From Candidatus Kaiserbacteria bacterium RIFCSPHIGHO2_02_FULL_54_11b (GTDB taxonomy: Bacteria; Patescibacteriota; Minisyncoccia; Phycocordibacterales; UBA2100), in the NCBI GenBank assembly GCA_001781275.1, contig MFLH01000030.1, forward strand, positions 1-6,628: 6,628 nt of DNA, written 5' to 3'. Position 1 is the stretch's first letter, and the number at the start of each line of letters is the position of its first letter. A program made the position numbers and the translations under genes. The notes beneath the pieces were generated by a model that was given only the letters and a program-made list of their open reading frames with translations, searched no databases and was not told the DNA's origin. Positions 1 through 5,921 of this stretch are shown piece by piece.

Positions 1-1665
1 GGCATCGCCGCGGCGTTCCAGCTCTCCGTGGATGTCGTTACGAATAACAAGGCGCGAGGGAGCGCGATCGCGCTTGCGAATGAGCGCATGGAATATATCC
101 GGAGCCTCACGTACGCATCGATCGGGACATCGAGCGGGGTTCCTTCAGGATCCATAGAACAGTCGGAAGACGTTGTACTCAATGGCATTACCTTTACACG
201 CCGCACCATGATTACATACGCGGACGACCCAAAAGACGGTATCGGTGCTGCCGACGCAAATGGCATCACAAGCGATTACAAAGCCGCAAAAGTCGATGTG
301 GCGTGGACTTCCCGCACCGGGACGCGGCACATTACGCTCGTCTCGCGATTCCAGCCGCCGGCGGGCATGGAAATCGCGTGCACACCTCCCTGTGGCACGC
401 TCACGGTGGATGTCGTAAATGCGAACTCGCAGCCGCTCTCGGGGGCATCGGTCTCTATCGTGAACGCCTCGACCACCCCCGCTATTTCTATCAACACGTT
501 CACCAACGCGAGCGGCACCGCATCTCTCATCGGCGCACCGGCTTCGTCGGGGTACCAGATCGTCGTGACCAAGAGCGGGTATTCGACTGCACAGACCTAC
601 AGTGTCACCGCACAAAATACGAACCCGACCCCGGGGCATCTCACGGTCTCCGACAACCAGACGACGACAGGAACATTCCAGATCGACGTTCTTTCCAGTC
701 TTGCCGCGAGCATCTACTCGCTTTCGACGAACACGTGGTCGGACACATTTTCGGATGAGAGCAAGATCGGGTCTCAGACGGAAAATATCGAAGTGAGCGG
801 CAATCGCGCGCGATTCGAGGGCAATCAGCCATGGACCGAGCCTGCCGATCTTTACTCTGTCGCCATTACTCCCACCGCGCTTCTACGCTGGGGGACGTTT
901 TCGTGGGATGACACACAACCTGCAGAGACAACGATCACCTATCATGTCTACTACCCGACTGGTCCAACCCTAACCCTCGTGCCAGACTCCGTGCTTACCG
1001 GAAATAGCACGGGTTTTACTACAGGCACATCAGTTGATGTGAGCACCATTCCCGCGCAGACGTATCCGAGCCTCGTCCTCGGTGCACGTCTCTTAGCGCT
1101 CAATCCGAGTGCGCCATCGCCGTCGATCGAAGACTGGGAGATCACCTATGAGAGTGGGCAGGGCATCGCACTTCCTTTTACCATGCGGGGAGCGAAAACG
1201 ATCGGATCAGGGGGAGCAGGGACGATCTACAAATACGACCAGCTGCTTACGACGAATTCTTCAGGAATACTCTCGATCCCGAGCTTGGAGTGGGACGCGT
1301 ATACGCTCTCGATCGCCGCATCCACCGGATACGACATCTCTTCCTCGTGTTCGCCGCAGCCTACCGTCATCGCGCCGAACCAAAGTGCCACAGTCCAACT
1401 ATTCGTATCCCCGCACACAGCGAATTCTCTTCTTGTAGACGTCGGAGACAATACAGCGACTGCTCTTTCGGGAGCCTCGGTCCATCTCACCAACAGCAGC
1501 TCCTACGACGAGACGGTGATCGCCGATGCGTGCGGACAGGCATTTTTCAGCGGCCTTACGAGCGGGGACTATTCGGTAGAAGTTTCTCTCGCCGGGTATC
1601 AGACATACACATCAGGCACCGTGAGCGTCTCCGACTCGACACGGCACTCCGTGGTGCTCAATTAA
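1..1665 (+). CDS. PilV-like type IV pilus minor pilin with large beta-domain extension (5' partial)
   Basis: The reading frame is open from the first base, so the true start and the class III prepilin leader lie upstream; the GTG at 28 is only an internal codon. 554 residues are visible. The first ~30 read as the end of an N-terminal pilin helix (GIAAAFQLS, then NERMEYIRSL), followed by a segment rich in Tyr, Asp and Gly typical of PilV-like proteins in Parcubacteria (DDPKDGIGAADANGIT). Three beta-rich regions follow. Residues ~131-205 and ~475-554 look like carboxypeptidase-regulatory-type (CNA-B/transthyretin-like) modules; both contain LSGASV and end in an aromatic-Gly-Tyr pattern. A middle region (~235-385) contains a WSDTFSDESKI stretch, and residues ~390-470 may be another such module. 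The product is probably exported and displayed at a pilus tip as an adhesin-like minor pilin, which is inference. It is the first visible gene of a pilin operon and ends 2 nt before the next start. Confidence 0.82.
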   Translation, partial: GIAAAFQLSVDVVTNNKARGSAIALANERMEYIRSLTYASIGTSSGVPSGSIEQSEDVVLNGITFTRRTMITYADDPKDGIGAADANGITSDYKAAKVDVAWTSRTGTRHITLVSRFQPPAGMEIACTPPCGTLTVDVVNANSQPLSGASVSIVNASTTPAISINTFTNASGTASLIGAPASSGYQIVVTKSGYSTAQTYSVTAQNTNPTPGHLTVSDNQTTTGTFQIDVLSSLAASIYSLSTNTWSDTFSDESKIGSQTENIEVSGNRARFEGNQPWTEPADLYSVAITPTALLRWGTFSWDDTQPAETTITYHVYYPTGPTLTLVPDSVLTGNSTGFTTGTSVDVSTIPAQTYPSLVLGARLLALNPSAPSPSIEDWEITYESGQGIALPFTMRGAKTIGSGGAGTIYKYDQLLTTNSSGILSIPSLEWDAYTLSIAASTGYDISSSCSPQPTVIAPNQSATVQLFVSPHTANSLLVDVGDNTATALSGASVHLTNSSSYDETVIADACGQAFFSGLTSGDYSVEVSLAGYQTYTSGTVSVSDSTRHSVVLN

Positions 1666-1667
1666 AT

Positions 1668-2267
1668 ATGATGCGCACGACACACGGATCCGGCATGGGC
1701 ATTATCGAGGTCGTGGTATGGATCTCGGTTTTTATCTCCGCGATGCTTGCACTCACAACATCGGTCCTCTATTTTTACCGAACGAGCGACTACGCGATCC
1801 AGCAGGCATCGGCGACCGCATCGGCACAGCGCGGCATCGATACGATGATCCGCAACGTGCGCGAAGCTTCGTATGCGAGCAACGGCGCATACCCGATCGT
1901 CTCTCTGGGGGCGAACGATTTCAGGTTCTACGCAGAGATTGATGGCGATGTCGGCGTCGAGCAGGTACACCTCTATCTCTCGGGTGAGGCACTCCTGAAG
2001 GGCGTCATTGATCCGACGGGGGATCCGGCAGTCTACACAGGAGCAGAAAGCGTCTCGACTACTTCCGAAGACGTACGGAATATTATTCAAAGCACATCGC
2101 TCTTTACGTACTACGACAAAGACGGCGCGCTCGTGAGCAATTACGCAGAGATCGGCGACGTGCGATATGTTTCGGCTAATTTGCTCGTCGACGTTGACCC
2201 CAACAGATCTCCGACGCCGCTTTCGCTGCGCTCCTCCGCAGCATTACGGAATTTGATCGGACACTAA
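1668..2267 (+). CDS. PulJ/GspJ-like type IV prepilin
   Basis: Encodes 199 residues. The N-terminus MMRTTHGSG/MGIIEVVVW is a classic class III leader: a short basic segment, Gly at the cleavage site, Met at +1 and Glu at +5 of the mature protein, then a hydrophobic helix (VVVWISVFISAMLALTTSVLYFY). A PilD-type prepilin peptidase should cut after Gly9. The rest (RGIDTMIRNVREASYASNGAYPI, NDFRFYAEIDGD, VHLYLSGEALLKG) resembles the PulJ/GspJ minor pseudopilin fold seen beside PilV-like genes. The same frame is open much further upstream, but that part overlaps the PilV-like gene and lacks pilin features. I chose the ATG at 1668 because it gives a compact leader; the ATG at 1671 is equally possible and changes one residue. 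It starts 2 nt after the preceding stop and ends 1 nt before the next start, so it is probably translated from the same mRNA. Its job is inferred as a minor subunit that helps start pilus assembly. Confidence 0.85.
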   Translation: MMRTTHGSGMGIIEVVVWISVFISAMLALTTSVLYFYRTSDYAIQQASATASAQRGIDTMIRNVREASYASNGAYPIVSLGANDFRFYAEIDGDVGVEQVHLYLSGEALLKGVIDPTGDPAVYTGAESVSTTSEDVRNIIQSTSLFTYYDKDGALVSNYAEIGDVRYVSANLLVDVDPNRSPTPLSLRSSAALRNLIGH

Positions 2268-2268
2268 T

Positions 2269-3708
2269 ATGAGAAGAAAAATTACAATGCAGGCAGGGGT
2301 TACCACGATGCTCGTCCTCGCTTTTATGGGCATCTTCCTTCTCATCATGGGGACGATCACGAGCTACGCTTTTGAGCAGGCAAAATACGGGCGTGCCCTC
2401 TACGCGAGAGAGCAGGCGCTTGGAATCGCGGAGGCGGGGCTTGAATACTATCGATGGTTCCTTGCGCACAACCCCAACGATCTGACCAACGGCACAGGGG
2501 TCGCCGGCCCCTACGCGTATACGGTCGACGATCCGGAGGGCGGCACCTTGGGGAGCGCATCGATCTCGGTCACCGGTAATTCACAATGCGGCGTCATTCA
2601 ATCGATCGATATCACGTCGGAGGGCACTTCGGATTCGAATACCGCCTTCAAACGCACTTTGTATGGCCGCTACATGCGGCAATCGGTCGCCGCCTACTCG
2701 TATCTATTGAATAGCAACGTGCACGCCGGATCGGACCGCGCGATCACGGGCCTGTATTTTTCAAATGGCGGCATTCGCATGGACGGCACCAACAACTCCG
2801 ACGTCTCGAGTGCCCTCACCACGTGGAATTGCACCTCGAGCTACGGATGTTCTCCTGCGGTCAATCCCGCGCCGGGAGTCATCGGAAGCGGATCAGGCTC
2901 GGCACTCTGGCACAACTCGGCTGCTTCGATAGATTTCGCAGGTATCGCGACCTCGCTCGCGAACCTCAAGACCTATGCACAGAACAACGGCGGATTATAT
3001 TTCGCTTCTTCGACCGGAGCGGTCAACAGTCGCGGCTATCATTTCGTATTCCAATCCAATGACACCGTCGATGTGTATCGCATCACAGCGACGACCCCTG
3101 TACAGGGCGCTCCCAACGGAAGTCCGTATGTTACCGAGTACAACATCATCGCGACGCAGAGTCTGCTCGGCAATTACACGATACCCTCAGCATGCAGCCT
3201 GATCTTCGTCGAAGATAGAATTTGGGTCGAGGGAGTCGTGAGCGGGAAAGTGACGATCGTCGCGGCGTCACCGACCGATACGGGCACGACTCCGTATGTG
3301 ATCCTCCCCGGCAACATCACCTATGCGACCAACGATGGCACGGCAGGTTTTACAGCTATTTCGGAAAGTGATGTGCTGATACCACTCAACTCGCCTGATG
3401 TAATGGAAATCCATGGGATCTTTGTGGCGCACAACGGCCGCTATGGCCGCAACCACTACACGACGGCGAATGGAAGCGATGATGTTCCCGAGAGTTACAA
3501 TTCGTACGTAATACAATCGCAGCTTACGACTGTCGGTACGATTGTCTCCAGCGGTCGGACCGGCACGAAATGGACAAATAGTGGTGTGACCACTTCGGGT
3601 TACCAGACGCGTATCGATGCCTACGATCAGTTGCAGGCCACGAATCCGCCGCCCTTTACCCCCTCGGCTTCGGTCGATCACAGTTACGTGCTTTGGAGAG
3701 AGCAATGA
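2269..3708 (+). CDS. PilX-like type IV pilus assembly protein
   Basis: Encodes 479 residues. A basic N-terminus is followed by QAGVTTMLVLAFMGIFLLIM, a single membrane helix, then REQALGIAEAGLEYYRWFLA, the amphipathic continuation characteristic of PilX N-terminal-domain proteins. The long remainder is beta-rich. Its C-terminal half (IFVEDRIWVEGVVSGKVTI, then LPGNITY, then IHGIFVAHNGRYGRN) looks like a repetitive beta structure. The ending (SGYQTRIDAYDQL, then NPPPFTP, then YVLWREQ) matches the usual end of large PilX-like proteins in Parcubacteria as I know them, so the C-terminus appears complete. The Glu at +5 of typical prepilins is absent after the presumed Gly cleavage site, so processing is uncertain. 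Cysteines near residues 187 and 194 could pair outside the cell. The ATG lies 1 nt after the upstream stop, with no Shine-Dalgarno sequence. Function is inferred as a minor pilin or pilus-associated surface protein. Confidence 0.82.
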   Translation: MRRKITMQAGVTTMLVLAFMGIFLLIMGTITSYAFEQAKYGRALYAREQALGIAEAGLEYYRWFLAHNPNDLTNGTGVAGPYAYTVDDPEGGTLGSASISVTGNSQCGVIQSIDITSEGTSDSNTAFKRTLYGRYMRQSVAAYSYLLNSNVHAGSDRAITGLYFSNGGIRMDGTNNSDVSSALTTWNCTSSYGCSPAVNPAPGVIGSGSGSALWHNSAASIDFAGIATSLANLKTYAQNNGGLYFASSTGAVNSRGYHFVFQSNDTVDVYRITATTPVQGAPNGSPYVTEYNIIATQSLLGNYTIPSACSLIFVEDRIWVEGVVSGKVTIVAASPTDTGTTPYVILPGNITYATNDGTAGFTAISESDVLIPLNSPDVMEIHGIFVAHNGRYGRNHYTTANGSDDVPESYNSYVIQSQLTTVGTIVSSGRTGTKWTNSGVTTSGYQTRIDAYDQLQATNPPPFTPSASVDHSYVLWREQ

Positions 3709-3949
3709 GTCGCTCGGCGGCGTGCGCGCCTCTCGGGCACAGGTTCCGGTCTGCTGACCGGACCTTCCTGCTCGCGCTCGACGCGCTCCGCAAGTCCCTC
3801 GAAACCCGCACGCCGCCTCCCTAAAAGAGAAAAAGCGAGTGGCAATGTGCGCTTGAGGGTCTCTCGCAGGACGGCGGTCCGAGAGGGAGCGCTGGGCCAG
3901 CAGGCCCAGACAGCGACCCGAAAGCACATATTGTCCGAGCGACCATGCT
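3701..3949. repeat. Structured intergenic element bounded by inverted repeats (MITE-like candidate)
   Basis: The left end AGCAATGAGTCGCTCGG (3701-3717) is the reverse complement of the right end CCGAGCGACCATGCT (3935-3949), except for two single-base insertions in the left copy; the inner 9 bp (3709-3717 with 3935-3943) match perfectly. Between them lie several nested hairpins. TCCGGTC/GACCGGA (3745-3751 with 3756-3762) extends to 10 bp with one bulge. A long imperfect stem joins 3796-3811 with 3847-3859. CTCTC..GGAC/GTCC..GAGAG covers 3861-3885. CTGGGCC/GGCCCAG (3892-3898 with 3903-3909) has an AGCA loop. GGGT/ACCC (3857-3860 with 3916-3919) closes the last two into a branched fold. The element supplies the stop region of the PilX-like gene and abuts the tpiA promoter. 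No transposase lies inside and no clear target duplication flanks it. It could be a mobile or dispersed repeat, a structured RNA, or a chance fold in GC-rich DNA. One copy cannot decide. Confidence 0.5.
3705..3824 (+). CDS. Possible 39-residue ORF inside the structured element (doubtful)
   Basis: An ATG overlaps the stop of the PilX-like gene (ATGA at 3705-3708) and opens a 39-codon frame ending at TAA 3822-3824. The peptide begins MSRSAACAPLGHRF and ends KSLETRTPPP. It is rich in Arg, Ala and Pro, has no hydrophobic segment, and matches no family I recognise. The overlap is of the kind that allows translational coupling, which is the only positive argument. Against it, the sequence is dominated by stem-loops and most frames here are open on both strands because the DNA is GC-rich. 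It is recorded so that it is not lost; it is more likely non-coding. Confidence 0.15.
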   Translation: MSRSAACAPLGHRFRSADRTFLLALDALRKSLETRTPPP

Positions 3950-3954
3950 ACAAT
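3946..3954 (+). promoter_or_regulatory. Extended -10 promoter of tpiA
   Basis: TGCTACAAT matches the extended -10 consensus (TG, one base, then TAnAAT; hexamer 3949-3954). No convincing -35 hexamer lies 16-18 bp upstream, as is common for extended -10 promoters. Transcription starting 6-7 bp downstream would begin at about 3960-3961, which is the A of the tpiA ATG, so the mRNA would be leaderless or nearly so. The TG and the first T of the hexamer lie inside the right inverted repeat of the element at 3701-3949. Confidence 0.55.
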
Positions 3955-3960
3955 CGGCGC

Positions 3961-4707
3961 ATGAAAGCGATCATTGTTGCGAATTGGAAGATGAATCCGG
4001 CAACAATGCGCGAAGCGAAGAAGCTTTTTGATGCGACGAGGGAGGCTTCCGAGTCGGCGAGGAATGTCGGCCTCATTGTGGCGCCGCCCGCTATTTTCTT
4101 GCGCGAGCTGCGTGCCAGATACAAGGGAAAACGCATCGCGTTTGCGGCACAAAGTACAAATGCTGAAGCGGGCGGCGCCTTTACGGGAGGCATTTCCCTC
4201 CTTCAGGCCAAGGATGCAGGGGCGCAATACGTCATCGTCGGCCATTCGGAGCGGCGTGCAAAAGGTGAGACGAGCGAGGAAGCAGGAAAAATAGTCGTCG
4301 CAGCGCTTGCCTCAGGCGTGACCCCGATCCTCTGCGTCGGCGAGCTATCACGCACGCACAGCGGCGAGCACTTTTCTTTCGTCAGAGAGCAATTGCAGGC
4401 AGGGTTTGCCGGTGTGGAGCCGGGCAAGATCGTCAAAGTACTTATCGCGTACGAACCGGTGTGGGCTATCGGCGGAGAGAAAACCATGAGTCCGCACGAT
4501 ATGCATGAGATGACGATCTTCATCAAAAAGACCATCGTCGGGGCGAAAGGCGAAGCGGGAATGAATGTAAAAATCCTCTACGGCGGCTCTACCACTGAGT
4601 CGAATGCCGCGCCGATGCTCCAGGAGAGCGGTGTTGTCGGTCTCTTAGTCGGACATGTGAGCATCGACGCGTATCGCTTTTCGACACTTATCAACTCTCT
4701 TGGCTAA
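3961..4707 (+). CDS. tpiA: Triose-phosphate isomerase
   Basis: Encodes 248 residues, the usual bacterial length. The enzyme interconverts dihydroxyacetone phosphate and glyceraldehyde 3-phosphate in cytoplasmic glycolysis. Expected landmarks of this TIM barrel are present: NWKMN at 8-12 with catalytic Lys10, VGHSERR at 93-99 with electrophilic His95, AYEPVWAIG at 163-171 with catalytic base Glu165 followed by loop 6 (GGEKTM), and the phosphate-binding LYGGS at 206-210. One oddity is in the final phosphate loop: the usual VGGAS reads VGHVS (230-234), replacing the second Gly by His. The Asn of the conserved AQN motif is Ser (AQS at 63-65). The frame is open upstream to about 3847, but the ATG at 3961 is right because MKAIIVANWKMN is the normal N-terminus and a strong -10 lies just before it. 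There is no Shine-Dalgarno sequence. pgk follows after 5 nt, so the two are probably cotranscribed. Confidence 0.97.
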   Translation: MKAIIVANWKMNPATMREAKKLFDATREASESARNVGLIVAPPAIFLRELRARYKGKRIAFAAQSTNAEAGGAFTGGISLLQAKDAGAQYVIVGHSERRAKGETSEEAGKIVVAALASGVTPILCVGELSRTHSGEHFSFVREQLQAGFAGVEPGKIVKVLIAYEPVWAIGGEKTMSPHDMHEMTIFIKKTIVGAKGEAGMNVKILYGGSTTESNAAPMLQESGVVGLLVGHVSIDAYRFSTLINSLG

Positions 4708-4712
4708 GCAGC

Positions 4713-5837
4713 ATGAAGTGCATTGACGAAATTCCAGCGAGCGAATTAAAAGGAAAACGCGTTCTCGTGCGCAATGATTTCAACCTCCCGCTCGATGCAA
4801 AAGGAAACGTCGCTGACGTATTTCGTCTCAAACAAGGGTGGAAGACTATTCAGTATCTTTCCGAGCGCGGGGCGCGTGTCATCAGCATCTCGCATATCGG
4901 TCGCGAGGGTGATTCGATAGAGCCGGTAGCACGCGAGATGAAAAAGCTCGGACGGGTTTTCTTTATCCCGGACATCGCCGGACGCGTGGCGCAAGAGGCC
5001 GTTGCCACCATGAAGGATGGCGACATTGCGCTCCTTGAAAACGTGCGACGGGACGCACGCGAGAAAGAGAACGAAGAGTCGTTTGCGAGAGAGCTCGCCT
5101 CGCTTGCCGATATATACGTGGACGACGCGTTTGCGGCCGCGCACCGCACACACGCCTCCATCGCCGGTGTTCCGAAATTCCTCCCCAGTTATGCAGGATT
5201 TTTAATGCGAGACGAGGTCACAAATATCGATGCTGCGCGCTCGCCTGAACACCCCTCACTCGCAATTCTCGGCGGCGCAAAGTTTGAGACGAAAGCGCCG
5301 CTCATCCGATTGCTCCTGGAGAAATACGATCACCTATTCATCACCGGCGCTCTTGCGAACGACGTGTTCAAGGCGCGCGGACTTCCCGTCGGCCGCTCTC
5401 TCATTTCAAAAGAATTGCCCGGCGAGGACATACTTTCAAATCCGCACTTTCTCGCACCGGCCGACGTGACCGTCGAGCGGCCCGATGGGCAGGTGCACGT
5501 GAAAAAACCGGAAGAGGTGGGCGCTGAAGACAAGATCGTGGATATTGGACCGGCAACTGTTGCGATGCTTAGCACCCACATCGCAAATGCAAAATTCATC
5601 CTCTGGGCCGGCCCGACAGGCATGTATGAGAATGGCTACATCCACTACACGCAGGGGATAGCGGAGCTGATCGCGAAGAGCGACGCAAAAAAAGTCATCG
5701 GCGGGGGCGACACGATTGCGGCCATCGAGGCGACGGGAGTCCCACAAGAAAAACTCGGCTTTCTCTCGACCGGTGGCGGGGCAATGTTGGAATATTTGCT
5801 AAAAGGAACATTACCGGGCGTCGAAGCATTGCAGTAA
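4713..5837 (+). CDS. pgk: Phosphoglycerate kinase
   Basis: Encodes 374 residues, slightly shorter than the usual ~390-400. The enzyme transfers a phosphate from 1,3-bisphosphoglycerate to ADP, giving 3-phosphoglycerate and ATP in the cytoplasm. The N-terminal substrate domain shows RVLVRNDFNLPL (16-27), Arg38 in DVFRL, SHIGR (60-64), LLENVR (107-112) and AHRTHAS (143-149). The C-terminal nucleotide domain shows ILGGAKFETK (185-194), WAGPTGMYE (298-306), GGGDT (330-334), STGGGA (352-357) and LPGV (367-370). Deviations from the consensus are Asn21 where RVDFN normally has Val, Glu65 where SHLGRP normally has Pro, and Arg113 where LLENVRF normally has Phe. None removes a residue I know to be essential. 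Start at ATG 4713, 5 nt after tpiA, with no Shine-Dalgarno sequence; translation probably depends on the upstream gene. The pairing of tpiA with pgk is a common glycolytic operon, although here tpiA comes first and gapA is not next to it. Confidence 0.97.
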   Translation: MKCIDEIPASELKGKRVLVRNDFNLPLDAKGNVADVFRLKQGWKTIQYLSERGARVISISHIGREGDSIEPVAREMKKLGRVFFIPDIAGRVAQEAVATMKDGDIALLENVRRDAREKENEESFARELASLADIYVDDAFAAAHRTHASIAGVPKFLPSYAGFLMRDEVTNIDAARSPEHPSLAILGGAKFETKAPLIRLLLEKYDHLFITGALANDVFKARGLPVGRSLISKELPGEDILSNPHFLAPADVTVERPDGQVHVKKPEEVGAEDKIVDIGPATVAMLSTHIANAKFILWAGPTGMYENGYIHYTQGIAELIAKSDAKKVIGGGDTIAAIEATGVPQEKLGFLSTGGGAMLEYLLKGTLPGVEALQ

Positions 5838-5851
5838 GAGACAGCAGTCTC
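5838..5851 (+). other. Small hairpin after the pgk stop
   Basis: GAGAC-AGCA-GTCTC forms a 5-bp stem with a 4-nt loop directly after the pgk TAA, followed by the palindrome CGGCCG. There is no T-run downstream, so it is not a standard intrinsic terminator. It could be a processing or weak termination signal, or chance. Confidence 0.25.
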
Positions 5852-5872
5852 CGGCCGTCTACTTCAGCGTGA

Positions 5873-5881
5873 TGGTAGAAT
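5873..5881 (+). promoter_or_regulatory. Possible extended -10 promoter for the peptidoglycan-binding gene
   Basis: TGGTAGAAT fits TG, one base, then TAGAAT (hexamer 5876-5881). No good -35 is seen 17 bp upstream. Transcription would start near 5888, giving a leader of about 34 nt before the ATG at 5922. The position between pgk and a functionally unrelated gene supports a separate promoter. Confidence 0.35.
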
Positions 5882-5921
5882 AAGGGCATTAATAAGCATT
5901 GACCGATTTTAGCTACTTTAT

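Noticed and set aside
1290..1667. Upstream extension of the PulJ-like frame
   Set aside because: It overlaps the PilV-like gene and would bury the prepilin leader inside the protein. The leader at 1668 fixes the start.
3741..3765. Strong hairpin after the PilX-like gene as an intrinsic terminator
   Set aside because: The stem is good (10 bp with one bulge) but no T-run follows on either strand within a few bases, so a rho-independent terminator cannot be claimed.
3684..3929. Minus-strand 81-codon ORF across the structured element
   Set aside because: It is low-complexity (Arg, Glu and Pro rich), has no domain, and follows the stem-loops. The base pairing explains the sequence better than coding does, though a lineage-wide repeat could carry it as an annotated hypothetical protein.
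3847..3960. Upstream extension of the tpiA frame
   Set aside because: The added residues are unlike any isomerase N-terminus and lie in the hairpin-rich element. The -10 promoter sits directly before the ATG at 3961.
3268..4245. Long minus-strand ORF of 325 codons spanning the PilX-like gene end, the intergenic element and the start of tpiA
   Set aside because: It is antisense to two well-supported genes, has no recognisable domain, and is rich in Arg, Cys and Ser as expected for a shadow frame in GC-rich DNA.
5899..5904. TTGACC as a -35 box for the gene at 5922
   Set aside because: A 17-bp spacer would put the -10 on the start codon itself. The AT-rich TATATG at 5919-5924 is only 14 bp away, so the spacing does not work.
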